From assembly GCF_900102885.1 (NCBI RefSeq), contig NZ_FNGE01000013.1, forward strand, positions 29,726-93,725: DNA of 64,000 bases, given 5' to 3'. Positions 17,914 to 25,915 of this stretch are shown in pieces. The notes below the pieces were generated by a model. That model saw only the letters and a list, made by a program, of their open reading frames with translations. It had not been told where the DNA came from and did not search any database. Source of the DNA: Paracoccus chinensis. Its GTDB lineage: Bacteria; Pseudomonadota; Alphaproteobacteria; Rhodobacterales; Rhodobacteraceae. A program made the translations under genes and the position numbers. The first letter of the stretch is position 1, and every line of letters begins with the position of its first letter.

Positions 17914-18681
17914 ATGGCACAGGACCGCTATGACCGCGACGACTGGGGCCGGGGCGGCCGGGACCGGTCCCGCGACTGGATGGACAGGGCAGGGGACGAG
18001 GTCCGGTCCTGGTCCGGCGACCGGGACGCGGAACGCCGCCGCCACATGGACGAGGCGCGCGGCTACGGCATGATGGGCTTTGAACAGCGCGACGCCCGCT
18101 CTCGCGGCGATGACCGCGGCCCCTATGGCGGCCGTTTCCCCGACGGGCCGGGCTATGATCCGGGCTACGGGCGCAACTACGGCGCCCCCGATCCCGGCAT
18201 GACGGGGCTGGGCATGGGTATGTCCAGCTATCCCCCGTCCTTCGGGATGGAGCACGAGCGGCGCAGCCAGGGCGGGGACGGCTGGCGCGGCGGCTCGGAC
18301 GAGCGCGGGTTCTTCGAGCGCGCGGGCGACGAGATCGCGTCCTGGTTCGGCGACGAGGAGGCCAGCCGCCGGCGCGAGATGGACGCGGGCCATCGCGGCC
18401 GCGGCCCGCGCAACTACAGCCGCTCGGACGACCGCATCCGCGAGGACGTGAGCGAGCGGCTGACCGACGACCCCCAGCTGGATGCCACCGACATCGAGGT
18501 TTCGGTCAGCGGCGGCGAGATCACGCTGAGCGGCACGGTGGACAGCCGCTTCGCCAAGCGTCATGCCGAGGATCTGGCCGAAGGCTGCTCGGGCGTGCGG
18601 CACGTCCAGAACAACCTGCGCGTCACCGAGCGCCACCCCGACGCCGGCCGCATCGGCGGAAGCGGCCCCCTGCGGGAGTAA
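17914..18681 (+). CDS. BON-domain protein with two SWFGD-like repeats
   Basis: This 255-residue protein has no signal peptide. It contains two copies of a short acidic repeat, RAGDEVRSWSGDRDAERRRH (about 25-44) and RAGDEIASWFGDEEASRRRE (about 135-154), joined by a Gly/Tyr/Asp-rich linker. One BON domain follows at about residues 169-240, including VSGGEITLSGTV. BON domains bind membranes or ligands and are common in osmotic-shock proteins such as OsmY. SWFGD repeats with BON are seen in stress-associated alphaproteobacterial proteins. The start follows GGAGGAGGACGCAG. A strong stem-loop follows, and an antiporter gene and three hydrophilic proteins lie downstream. Confidence 0.8.
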   Translation: MAQDRYDRDDWGRGGRDRSRDWMDRAGDEVRSWSGDRDAERRRHMDEARGYGMMGFEQRDARSRGDDRGPYGGRFPDGPGYDPGYGRNYGAPDPGMTGLGMGMSSYPPSFGMEHERRSQGGDGWRGGSDERGFFERAGDEIASWFGDEEASRRREMDAGHRGRGPRNYSRSDDRIREDVSERLTDDPQLDATDIEVSVSGGEITLSGTVDSRFAKRHAEDLAEGCSGVRHVQNNLRVTERHPDAGRIGGSGPLRE

Positions 18682-18692
18682 GCCCCGCCACC

Positions 18693-18722
18693 GGCCGCCG
18701 CCCCGCGCAAGGGGCGGCGGCC
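18693..18722 (+). terminator. Strong stem-loop after the BON-domain gene
   Basis: GGCCGCCGCCCC (18693-18704) and GGGGCGGCGGCC (18711-18722) form a perfect 12-base-pair stem with loop GCGCAA, 11 bases after the stop codon. There is no T-run, as is common in GC-rich genomes. Confidence 0.6.
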
Positions 18723-18832
18723 ATGGCCGATCCCCCGGGGACCGGCATCCGAGGGACACAGGCACGGGGCGCGCGCGCGCATCCGGACAGACCTGCTGTC
18801 GGCCTGACTGAACCCCTGACCCCCTGGGTGCC

Positions 18833-20134
18833 ATGGTCCCGCTGCTCGACCCCGATCCCTACATCCTTGTCCTGACCGGCGTGGGCTTCCTGATCGCGCT
18901 GGTGGCCTGGCTGCCGCTGGCGCTGCGGCGGCTGCCGCTGTCGCTGCCCATCGTCTGCATCGCCCTGGGGGCGGCGGTCTTCTCGCTGCCCGGTGCGCGG
19001 CTGGTGCCCTCGCCGCTGGACCACCCCGAGTTCACCGAACGCTTCGCCGAGTTCGTCGTCATCATCGCGCTGATGGGGGCGGGGCTGAAGCTCGACCGCC
19101 CCTTCGGCTGGCGCCGGTGGGAGGTCAGCTGGCGGCTGATCCTGGTGACCCTCCCCCTCAGTATCGCGGCCATTACCCTGCTGGCCGGGACATGGATGGG
19201 GCTGGCCTGGCCGGTCGCGCTGCTTCTGGCCGCCTCGCTGGCCCCGACCGACCCGGTGCTGGCCGCCGACGTGCAGGTCGGCCCGCCCCGGACCGGCGAG
19301 GAGGACGAGGTCCGCTTCGGCCTGACCTCGGAAGCGGGGATGAATGACGGCGCGGCCTTTCCCTTTGTCCACCTGGCCATCGCCCTGTCGCTGGCCGCCT
19401 CGACCGGAGAGCCCTGGGCCGCGAAATGGCTGACCTACAACGTCCTGTGGGAAATCGGCGCGGGCGTCGCGGGCGGCTGGCTGATCGGCCGCGCCTTCGG
19501 CTGGGTCACCTTCCGCATCCCGGCCGAGACCAAGCTGGCGCAGACCGGCGACGGGCTGATCGCGCTGTCGGCGACCTTCGTGTCCTACGGCCTGACCGAG
19601 ATCATCCATTCCTACGGCTTCCTGTCGGTCTTCGTGACCGCGCTGACCTTCCGCGCCGCCCACCGCAGCCACGACTTCCACCGCGAGATGCATGACGTGA
19701 CCGAGCAGGTCGAGCGGCTGGCGATGATGGTGCTGCTGCTGCTGTTCGGCGGCGCGCTGGCCAAGGGGCTGCTGTCGGGGCTCGCGCCGGGGGACGTGGC
19801 GGCGGCGCTGGTCATCCTGCTGGTGATCCGCCCCGCGACGGGCCTGCTGGGCCTTCTGGGGCTGCGGGCATCGGCCAGCGAGAAGCTGACCATCGCCTTC
19901 TTCGGCATCCGCGGCGTGGGCTCGATCTACTACCTGGCCTACGGGCTGAACCACATGGAGGCCGAGGGCGCCGAGCGGCTTTGGGCGATCGCGGGGCTGG
20001 TGATCCTGGTCTCGATCCTTCTGCACGGGCTGACGGTCACGCCGATCATGCGCCTGCTCGACCGCCGCCACGGCCGCGATCCCGATGCCGAGGACATCCC
20101 GCCCCCCGGCCTGCAGGGACCGGGCGCGGGCTGA
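18833..20134 (+). CDS. CPA1-type Na+/H+ (cation:proton) antiporter
   Basis: This 433-residue protein has about 12 transmembrane segments. It carries the CPA1/NhaP signature SLAPTDPVLAADVQVG near residues 138-153 and a second conserved stretch, FGLTSEAGMNDGAAFPFV, which holds the ion-binding acidic residues. It exchanges sodium or potassium for protons across the inner membrane in pH and salt stress. The C-terminus is short, without the regulatory RCK-type domain of some relatives. It sits between a BON protein and hydrophilic small proteins, in keeping with an osmotic or desiccation role. Confidence 0.85.
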   Translation: MVPLLDPDPYILVLTGVGFLIALVAWLPLALRRLPLSLPIVCIALGAAVFSLPGARLVPSPLDHPEFTERFAEFVVIIALMGAGLKLDRPFGWRRWEVSWRLILVTLPLSIAAITLLAGTWMGLAWPVALLLAASLAPTDPVLAADVQVGPPRTGEEDEVRFGLTSEAGMNDGAAFPFVHLAIALSLAASTGEPWAAKWLTYNVLWEIGAGVAGGWLIGRAFGWVTFRIPAETKLAQTGDGLIALSATFVSYGLTEIIHSYGFLSVFVTALTFRAAHRSHDFHREMHDVTEQVERLAMMVLLLLFGGALAKGLLSGLAPGDVAAALVILLVIRPATGLLGLLGLRASASEKLTIAFFGIRGVGSIYYLAYGLNHMEAEGAERLWAIAGLVILVSILLHGLTVTPIMRLLDRRHGRDPDAEDIPPPGLQGPGAG

Positions 20135-20245
20135 GCGGGGGGACGCTTTCTGCCCCCGCCGGTCCTTTCGGGGGAACATGGCGCGCGCCCGGCCGTTGAT
20201 ACCCTGAACCGCCGCCGTCGCGCGGCACCACGCAGGGGAAAGCTC

Positions 20246-20542
20246 ATGGCAAATGCAAGCAGCAAGAAGTTCGGCGCCGGGCAGCAGGACCAGGGCAAGG
20301 GCGACGGTTCGGGGGGCATGGCCCCGCTTGAGCCCGATGCCCCGCTGCCGACCGAGGTCCTGTCGAACCGCGACACCTCGCGCCATTCGGACCAGCGCGG
20401 GCTCGATTCCCGTCACGTCCAGAGCGAGCAGGGCCACGACAGCGTGGCCAGCCACGCGCCGGGGCAGGGCGAAGCGGGCGACGTGGACCGCGAGAAGCTG
20501 GCCGACGAGCGTCCCGAAAGCCGCACGGAGCAGGGGCAATGA
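20246..20542 (+). CDS. Small hydrophilic protein, hydrophilin-like
   Basis: I do not recognise this 98-residue protein. It is extremely hydrophilic, rich in Gly, Gln, Asp, Ser and Glu, without cysteine, hydrophobic core or signal peptide, and is probably disordered. The start follows CAGGGGAAAGCTC. Its stop overlaps the start of the next small gene (ATGA). Composition and company suggest a stress protectant, but that is inference. Confidence 0.65.
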   Translation: MANASSKKFGAGQQDQGKGDGSGGMAPLEPDAPLPTEVLSNRDTSRHSDQRGLDSRHVQSEQGHDSVASHAPGQGEAGDVDREKLADERPESRTEQGQ

Positions 20543-20739
20543 CCAGCAGCAAGCACCCGAAGACCGACAGCCCCTCGGACGCCGACCTGCGGCGCGATCC
20601 CGGCATCGGCAGCTCGAAGGGCGCGACCGGCTCGGACCCCGAGCTGGAGGGCGAGAACACCTTTGAAGGGGACGTGATGAACGACACCACCCCCGAAGGC
20701 GGCATCGACCCGAACCAGCGCGGCCGCGAGAACAAGTGA
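20539..20739 (+). CDS. Small hydrophilic protein of unknown function
   Basis: This 66-residue polar protein is rich in Asp, Gly, Ser and Pro with no hydrophobic segment. It overlaps the preceding gene by four bases, so the pair is translationally coupled. No domain is recognised. Coupling and matching codon use argue that it is real despite its size. Confidence 0.6.
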   Translation: MTSSKHPKTDSPSDADLRRDPGIGSSKGATGSDPELEGENTFEGDVMNDTTPEGGIDPNQRGRENK

Positions 20740-20795
20740 CACCCGGTCCCGCGCCCCTTTCCGGGCGCGGCGGCCCCTTGGGAAAGGAGACCCGC

Positions 20796-21056
20796 ATGAG
20801 CGGCGACAAGACCCACCAGCAGCAGCGCCAGATCATCGAAGGGCGCGTGGACACCAGCAACGCGGACAAGGACTTCGACCCGCGGCCCTACCTGAACGCC
20901 TCGAAAGAGGTGCGCGACCGGATCGTGGAAACCGACCTGCCTCGGAACCCGACGCCGCTGGCCAGCGACGACGGCAACCCGATGCTGCGCGGCGAGAACC
21001 AGGAAAGCCAGCACAACAAGCGCAGCGGCCAGCCCGAGGACCAGGACAACGGCTGA
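20796..21056 (+). CDS. Small hydrophilic protein of unknown function
   Basis: This 86-residue protein is the third of the run, again very polar (DPRPYLNASKEVRDRIVETD is its least polar part) and Gln/Asn/Asp-rich at both ends. The ATG at 20796 is preceded by the excellent ribosome site GGAAAGGAGACCCGC; an upstream in-frame start at 20736 would add a proline/glycine stretch and lacks such a site. It is likely in one operon with the two preceding genes. Function is unknown. Confidence 0.65.
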   Translation: MSGDKTHQQQRQIIEGRVDTSNADKDFDPRPYLNASKEVRDRIVETDLPRNPTPLASDDGNPMLRGENQESQHNKRSGQPEDQDNG

Positions 21057-21644
21057 ACGCCCGCGCCGCGCCCTGGGGCGGCCCGCAGGGTGACGCCTCG
21101 GGGCGGCAGGAACGCCGACGTCCGGCGCGCGACCCTGACCGGATCACCGGGATTCGTGCCGAGCGATTCCCCTATCCGGCAGGGGTGCAATGGCGCGAAT
21201 TGGACCTGACTATTTTGGCAACTGTTTCGCCCGCTCGCCTCGGGCTATGTTGTCTTCAGTTAAAGAGTTCGCCGGTTCGGGCAGTTTTCAAAGTACCAAC
21301 GAGGGACCGAACCATCCCTCGTTTATACCCCCAAATGCATTCCGGTCCGGGCGGCCTGCCACCCGCTGGCAGGCAAATTATTGCAGCGCATTCAGGCAGT
21401 TCGGCCTCGGTCGTCGGCTGATGGCGTTGATCCCGTGGCAGGGTTCCGCATGCGGAATGTTTCCAATGGAAATTACCGACATCGGGTTTTCTGCCAGTAA
21501 CTCTTCACCGCTTGCTTATGCCCTTGCCTGACAGGCAGGACACGTGCCTGCCGAAAGAATCCGGCTCCAAACTCATCAGGCTTGAAGCCGGAACAGGACC
21601 CTCGCGGCGAAAGCGCCACGAGCGGTCCAAGGTTCAGGTCCCGC
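21057..21644. other. 588-base intergenic region, AT-richer, no convincing gene
   Basis: This gap separates the plus-strand small proteins from the minus-strand biotin genes, so no promoter for either is required. A frame at 21190-21531 is open but has no domain, a poor start context and unusual composition; I do not call it. Overlapping palindromes at 21525-21552 may stop the biotin transcript. Confidence 0.45.
21525..21552 (-). terminator. Overlapping palindromes downstream of bioB
   Basis: TGCCTG-A-CAGGCA (21525-21537) overlaps GGCAGG (21534-21539), which can also pair with CCTGCC (21547-21552). The alternatives lie about 93 bases beyond the bioB stop on the minus strand. A terminator is possible but unproven. 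Confidence 0.3.
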
Positions 21645-22613
21645 TCAGGCCCTGGCCCCGGCCACCTGGACAGGGGCGTTGCGCATTCCCAGGCGTGCGA
21701 ACAGGTCCGCGTCCTGCCACGAGGCCGGGTTGTCCGTGGTCAGCAGCACGTCCCCCACGAAGATCGAGTTGGCGCCGGCAAGGAAGCACAGGGCCTGAAG
21801 CTCGTCGCTCATCCCCGTACGCCCCGCCGACAGCCGCACCACGCTTTCCGGCATCAGGATGCGCGCCAGCGCCACGGCGCGGACCAGGGAAAAGGGGTCC
21901 ACCGGCCGCGCCACCGCCTCGACCGGCGTGCCCTCGATGGGCTGCCACAGGTTGATCGGCACGCTTTCGGGATGGCGCGGCAGGGTGGCCAGGGTGACCA
22001 GCATGGCGATGCGGTCCTCCTCGTCCTCGCCCATGCCGAGGATGCCGCCGCAGCAGACCCGGATGCCGCCTTCGCGCACGTGGTCCAGCGTTTCCAGCCG
22101 GTCCTCCATCGTCCGGGTGGTGGCGATGCGGGCGTAGTGGCCGGGCGAGGTGTCGATGTTGTGGTTGTAGAAGTCGAGCCCCGCTTCCTTCAGCCGCGCC
22201 ACCTGCGGGGGCGACAGCATGCCCAGAGTCATGCAGGTCTCCATCCCCAGGGCGCGGACGCCCCGGACCATGGCGCAAAGGGCGTCGAGGTCGCGATTCT
22301 TCGGGCTGCGCCATGCCGCCCCCATGCAGAAGCGCTGCGCACCGGCCAGCCGGGCCTTGCGGGCCGCGGCAAGGACGGCCTCGACATCCATCAGCCTGGT
22401 CGCCTTGACGCCCGTGTCGTGATGGGCGCTTTGCGAGCAATAGCCGCAGTCCTCGGGGCAGCCGCCGGTCTTGATGCTCAGCAGGCTGGCCTGTTCCACC
22501 ACGGTCGGATCGAAATGCGCCCGGTGGACGGTCTGCGCCCGGTGCATGAGGTCGGCGAAGGGCAGGGCATGGATGGCGCGCGCTTCCTCGAGCGTCCAGT
22601 CGGTGCGGATCAT
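21645..22613 (-). CDS. bioB: Biotin synthase
   Basis: This 322-residue radical-SAM enzyme inserts sulfur into dethiobiotin. The CxxxCxxC motif that holds the SAM [4Fe-4S] cluster is C52, C56 and C59 in [10 protein letters not shown], and the family stretch [10 protein letters not shown] follows. Length and motifs match BioB throughout. The start at 22613 overlaps the bioY stop in an ATGA junction; a longer frame into bioY is a shadow. No bioFDAC genes are in the window, so the earlier pathway steps must be encoded elsewhere or dethiobiotin may be taken up. Confidence 0.95.
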   Translation of the reverse strand: MIRTDWTLEEARAIHALPFADLMHRAQTVHRAHFDPTVVEQASLLSIKTGGCPEDCGYCSQSAHHDTGVKATRLMDVEAVLAAARKARLAGAQRFCMGAAWRSPKNRDLDALCAMVRGVRALGMETCMTLGMLSPPQVARLKEAGLDFYNHNIDTSPGHYARIATTRTMEDRLETLDHVREGGIRVCCGGILGMGEDEEDRIAMLVTLATLPRHPESVPINLWQPIEGTPVEAVARPVDPFSLVRAVALARILMPESVVRLSAGRTGMSDELQALCFLAGANSIFVGDVLLTTDNPASWQDADLFARLGMRNAPVQVAGARA

Positions 22614-23176
22614 GCGGAACGGCCCTTGCGCAGGCGGTCCCAGCCACCGGCAAGCAGCGCCGCCACGCCGAGCTTCAGAAGATCCCCCGTGACGAAGGGC
22701 AGGACACCTGCGGCCAGCACCTTGTCCGCCGGCAGGAAGGCGGCCAGCCATGCGGCCCCGGCGGCATAGGTGACCGCAAGCCCCGCCAGCATGGCCAGCA
22801 GGCGCCGCAGGGTTCCGCCGCCCGCCGCGAGCCACCCGGTCACCCCCGCCGCAACCAGGAAGCCCAGCAGATAGCCGCCGGTGGGTCCGGCCATGTAGGC
22901 CAGCCCGATCCCGCGCTCGGGCGAGCCCGAGAACACGGGCAGCCCGGCCGCACCGGCGGCCAGGTAGGTGGCCATTGCGCCCATGGCGACGCGGGGGCCG
23001 CCGATAAGGGCGATCATCATCACCGCAAGCGTATGCAGGGTCATCGGCACCGGCCAGAAGGGCACCTGCACCTTGGCCGCGAGGGTGATGAGTGCGGCAA
23101 GGCCCAGCATCGTCGCGCCCTGCAGGAAAATGCTGCGCCGGCCGTGGCTGGCAGACAGTGCGTCAGTCGTCATCAT
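22610..23176 (-). CDS. bioY: Biotin transporter, ECF substrate-specific component
   Basis: This 188-residue membrane protein has about six transmembrane helices and the BioY signature [20 protein letters not shown] (biotin-binding region) plus [10 protein letters not shown]. BioY takes up biotin alone or with an ECF module (BioMN); no bioMN genes are adjacent. The ATG at 23176 has GGGAG upstream; a longer frame to 23212 is not needed. It is co-transcribed with bioB by overlap. Two BioR boxes lie just upstream, one over a perfect TATAAT on the minus strand, so the pair should be repressed when biotin is sufficient. Confidence 0.92.
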   Translation of the reverse strand: MMTTDALSASHGRRSIFLQGATMLGLAALITLAAKVQVPFWPVPMTLHTLAVMMIALIGGPRVAMGAMATYLAAGAAGLPVFSGSPERGIGLAYMAGPTGGYLLGFLVAAGVTGWLAAGGGTLRRLLAMLAGLAVTYAAGAAWLAAFLPADKVLAAGVLPFVTGDLLKLGVAALLAGGWDRLRKGRSA

Positions 23177-23192
23177 GGATCTCCCGATTGGT

Positions 23193-23202
23193 TTATCTAT
23201 GA
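23193..23202 (-). promoter_or_regulatory. BioR box 2 upstream of bioY
   Basis: TTATCTATGA differs at one base from the BioR consensus TTATMKATAA, where M is A or C and K is G or T. It lies 17 bases before the bioY start codon. Confidence 0.6.
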
Positions 23203-23235
23203 CTAGGAACAACGCCTCCTGCCGTCCAAGTAGGA

Positions 23236-23245
23236 TTATAGATAA
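23236..23245 (-). promoter_or_regulatory. BioR box 1 overlapping the bioYB promoter
   Basis: TTATAGATAA fits the BioR consensus exactly and lies inside the wider dyad GATTAT-AG-ATAATC (23234-23247). On the minus strand it overlaps TATAAT (23240-23235), a perfect -10 box, so bound BioR would block polymerase. Confidence 0.75.
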
Positions 23246-23902
23246 TCAGCCGACAATTGCGGGCCTCACGATCCCGCGGCGCGCGCTGCGTCCGCCGATG
23301 CGGCCGACATGCTTGGACAGGATCATGCAGGCGACATCCGTCTGCCGCCGGCGCAAGGCGGCCAGAATGGCGCGGTGCTCGTGATCGGTCGAGGCTTCCC
23401 AGTCGCTGCGCCAGGCCGCGAACAGGAAGCGCGCGCTGGCCATGTACAAGCCGTCGATCGTGGACAGCAGTCGGGGCATGGCACAGGGGGTCAGGATCAG
23501 GCGGTGGAAACGCCGGTTGGCGGCTTCCCATTCGCGGACATCCTGCGCGGAATCAGCAGCTTCCGCCGCCTCTTCGGCCGCCGACAGCACGTCCGCGCCC
23601 ATGTTCGGCGCCGCGTGGCGAAGAGCCAGCGCCTCGAGCGAGGCACGCATGGCCGCGACCTCGTGCAGCTCCTCGACATCGAAGGAGGTGACGCGGACAC
23701 CCCGGCGCGGCTCGCTGACGGCGAGGCCCTGCGCCTCGAGCTGCCGGAAGGCTTCGCGGACCGGGACATGGCTGGCGCCGAACTCCTGCGCGACATGATC
23801 CTGCCGCAGGCGCGCGCCCGGCCGCAGGGCGCCGGTGATGATGCGGTCGGCCAGGGTTGCAGCAATCTGCATGGCCAGGGTATGTCTGGGCTGGTTTTCC
23901 AT
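23246..23902 (-). CDS. bioR: Biotin repressor, GntR family
   Basis: This protein of up to 218 residues has an N-terminal GntR winged helix (VPVREAFRQLEAQGLAVSEP near 47-66) and a C-terminal all-helical FCD-type domain. Its identity rests on context: it lies directly upstream of bioYB and has TTATAGATAA boxes at its own start and in front of bioY. BioR is the known alphaproteobacterial alternative to BirA-type repression. The annotated start has no ribosome site and a BioR box ends only three bases before it, so M11 (start at 23872) or a leaderless message should be considered. Confidence 0.88.
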   Translation of the reverse strand: MENQPRHTLAMQIAATLADRIITGALRPGARLRQDHVAQEFGASHVPVREAFRQLEAQGLAVSEPRRGVRVTSFDVEELHEVAAMRASLEALALRHAAPNMGADVLSAAEEAAEAADSAQDVREWEAANRRFHRLILTPCAMPRLLSTIDGLYMASARFLFAAWRSDWEASTDHEHRAILAALRRRQTDVACMILSKHVGRIGGRSARRGIVRPAIVG

Positions 23903-23905
23903 CTT

Positions 23906-23915
23906 TTATAGATAA
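23906..23915 (-). promoter_or_regulatory. BioR box 3 at the bioR start
   Basis: TTATAGATAA is an exact match to the BioR consensus and identical to box 1. It ends three bases before the first possible bioR start codon and overlaps a -10-like TATAAA, so bioR is probably autoregulated. Confidence 0.7.
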
Positions 23916-24025
23916 ACCGCGGGCCCGCGAGCGTCCACTGTCGTTCGGGCTGTTCTTGCAAGGCCCTATGGGGAAGCCCGATCATGCCGGCGCGCGATCC
24001 GGCCCTGCCCTGCAGGGCGAGGCCT

Positions 24026-24703
24026 TCAATACCCCAGGCTGTCCCGCAGGTTCTGCTCGACCGTCCGCAGATGCGTGCGCATCGCGTCCGCCGCCGCCTG
24101 GCCGTCGCGCGCGGCGACGGCTTCCACGATGCGGTCGTGCTGCTCGAAGCTGTGGTGGTCGCGCGGAGGGCGGCCGGGGTTGTCGCGGCGGCGGCCCCAG
24201 GTCACGGCGCGGCGGACCGTCGTCATCGTGTCGAGCAGGCCCAGCAGCAGCGAGTTCTGGGTCGCCTCGCCCAGGGCGCGGTGCAGGCGGTTGTCGTGAT
24301 GCTCGTACTGGCGCCAGGTGGGCGCCCCGCGGCATTTCTGGGCGCAGGCGCGCAGGTCGTTGATCTGCGCCCCCGTGGCATTCGCGGCCGCGAGGCGCGC
24401 GATCTCGGGTTCAAAGGCAAGGCGGGCCGCCATGACCTCGGTCGGGTTCGTCCGCAGGACCAGCGCGTTGATCTCGCTCATGCTGTTGATGGGCCGCTCG
24501 CCCATGAAGGTGCCCTTGCCGACATGGCGCCACACGACCCCCTCGCCCTGCAGGGCGGCAAGCGCCTTGCGCAGCACCGTGCGGCCCATGTCGAGCGTTT
24601 CGGCAAGTTCCCGTTCGGACGGAAGGCGGCCGTCGTCGCCGAGATCGGCGGTCTCGAGATAGGCCCGCAGTTTATCCAGAGGGGAAGCATGAAGCGGCTG
24701 CAT
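24026..24703 (-). CDS. GntR-family (FadR/FCD) regulator of the adjacent ABC operon
   Basis: This 225-residue protein has a GntR winged helix (LPSERELAETLDMGRTVLRK, residues 27-46) and a helical FCD ligand-binding domain with His residues that bind metal in the family (YEHHDNRLH, HSFEQHDRIV and the later MRTHL). It is divergent from an ABC transporter and FAA-hydrolase operon. A perfect 10-base inverted repeat sits between its -10 box and its start codon, and half of that repeat recurs before the ABC genes. It should therefore repress itself and the transporter, with release by the transported compound. The effector is unknown. Confidence 0.9.
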   Translation of the reverse strand: MQPLHASPLDKLRAYLETADLGDDGRLPSERELAETLDMGRTVLRKALAALQGEGVVWRHVGKGTFMGERPINSMSEINALVLRTNPTEVMAARLAFEPEIARLAAANATGAQINDLRACAQKCRGAPTWRQYEHHDNRLHRALGEATQNSLLLGLLDTMTTVRRAVTWGRRRDNPGRPPRDHHSFEQHDRIVEAVAARDGQAAADAMRTHLRTVEQNLRDSLGY

Positions 24704-24706
24704 CTT

Positions 24707-24730
24707 TGAACCAATCCTGTGATTGGTTCA
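24707..24730. promoter_or_regulatory. Operator palindrome for the GntR regulator
   Basis: TGAACCAATC (24707-24716) and GATTGGTTCA (24721-24730) are perfect inverted repeats around CTGT. The palindrome starts three bases before the regulator start codon and touches its -10 box, the position of a repressor site. Confidence 0.75.
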
Positions 24731-24758
24731 TACTTTACGCGCAGCAGCGGAATGTCAA
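24730..24758 (-). promoter_or_regulatory. Promoter of the GntR regulator gene
   Basis: On the minus strand a perfect -35 TTGACA (24758-24753), a 17-base spacer and AAGTAT (24735-24730) run straight into the operator palindrome. Confidence 0.6.
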
Positions 24759-24872
24759 GTTGTTCGAATCAGACAAAATTATCACTCATCATCAACTATT
24801 TATTCTTGAACGCCAGCAACCCGGCGGGTGAGTTACCTCAAGATCGTTGACGCACCATTGCGGTCAATACAA

Positions 24873-24884
24873 TGATTGGTTCCA
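24873..24884 (+). promoter_or_regulatory. Second GntR operator half-site before the ABC operon
   Basis: TGATTGGTTCCA repeats the right arm of the upstream palindrome (TGATTGGTTCA) with one inserted C. It lies 41 bases before the substrate-binding protein start, just after a TTGACG/TACAAT-like promoter (24847-24872). Confidence 0.5.
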
Positions 24885-24924
24885 TACCGGGCTTGGAGGA
24901 GCCCGTTCCTGGGGAGGAGAGAAG

Positions 24925-25914
24925 ATGGGTTTTCTTGCTGACAGGATGCGGCGGCGGGTGGCCGTGTCCGCACTTGCGCTGGTCGCGGCCCTGCCGGCTG
25001 CGGCTTCCGCCGATCCGATGCGCATCGCCTTCGGCGATATCGCCACCATCGAGACCCTTGGGCTGCTCATTGCGATCGAGCGGGCGAAGGAGCAGGGGGT
25101 CGAGGTCGAGCCGACCTTCCTGAAAAGCGAGGACATCGCGGCGCAGGCGGTGGTCAGCGGACAGGCGGACATCGGCATCGGCGGCCCCTATGCGCTGCTG
25201 CAGAAGGTCAAGGCGGCGATCCGGATCTTCCTGCAGCTGAGCGAACTGCAGATGTATCCGGTGGTCAACACCGAGTTCTACAAGGACTGGGCCGACCTGG
25301 ACGGGCAGGAGATCGCCGTCCACTCGCGCGGCTCGGGCACCGAGGCGATCATGCAGATGATGGCCGACAGGCACGGCATCGAATATTCCAGCATCGCCTA
25401 TGTGCCGGGGGCCGAGGTGCGGACGGGCGCTCTGCTGCAGGGCAACGTCAAGGCGACCATCGTCGATTCCTCGGGCAAGCGCGTGCTCGAGGCCGAGGCG
25501 CCGGACCGCTTCGCCTTCCTGCCGCTGGACGGGGTCGAGGCCACGGACGAGGCGATGTTCGCCAACACCTCCTATCTGGCCGAGAACCCCGAGGACGTGG
25601 CGAAGCTTGTCGAGGCGGTCGTGACGACCTGGCGCGAGATCGCGGCCGACCCGTCCGCCGCGGTCAGGCTGCGCGAGCAGTACAACCTGCTGCCCGACGC
25701 CACCCCCGAGATGCTGGCCGAGATCGAGCCCTATTACGCGGGAATGAAGGATGCCCTGCCGCTGAACGGCGGCGGCGAGGAGGCCGCGCGCAGCGACTTT
25801 GCCTTCTACACCGCCTCGGGTGCGCTGGAAGGCAAGCCCGAGGACCTGAAGGTAGAGGACTTCTGGGATCTTTCCGTTCTGAACGGCGCGCTCGGCAAGC
25901 TCGGGACGCAGTGA
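24925..25914 (+). CDS. ABC transporter substrate-binding protein, NitT/TauT type
   Basis: This 329-residue protein has a Sec signal (cleavage near ASA-D31) and the fold of the NitT/TauT/SsuA binding proteins: an opening strand MRIAFGDIATIET and the binding-site stretch VSGQADIGIGGPYALLQKVK. Family ligands include sulfonates, nitrate, pyrimidine precursors and aromatic acids. The ATG at 24925 follows GGGGAGGAGAGAAG; an upstream TTG at 24847 is part of the promoter region. The accompanying FAA-family hydrolase hints at a carboxylate or aromatic ligand; this is inference. Confidence 0.88.
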   Translation: MGFLADRMRRRVAVSALALVAALPAAASADPMRIAFGDIATIETLGLLIAIERAKEQGVEVEPTFLKSEDIAAQAVVSGQADIGIGGPYALLQKVKAAIRIFLQLSELQMYPVVNTEFYKDWADLDGQEIAVHSRGSGTEAIMQMMADRHGIEYSSIAYVPGAEVRTGALLQGNVKATIVDSSGKRVLEAEAPDRFAFLPLDGVEATDEAMFANTSYLAENPEDVAKLVEAVVTTWREIAADPSAAVRLREQYNLLPDATPEMLAEIEPYYAGMKDALPLNGGGEEAARSDFAFYTASGALEGKPEDLKVEDFWDLSVLNGALGKLGTQ

Positions 25915-25915
25915 G

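Noticed and set aside
21190..21531. A 113-residue frame between the small hydrophilic proteins and bioB
   Set aside because: Poor start context, no domain, and odd composition for this genome; likely chance.
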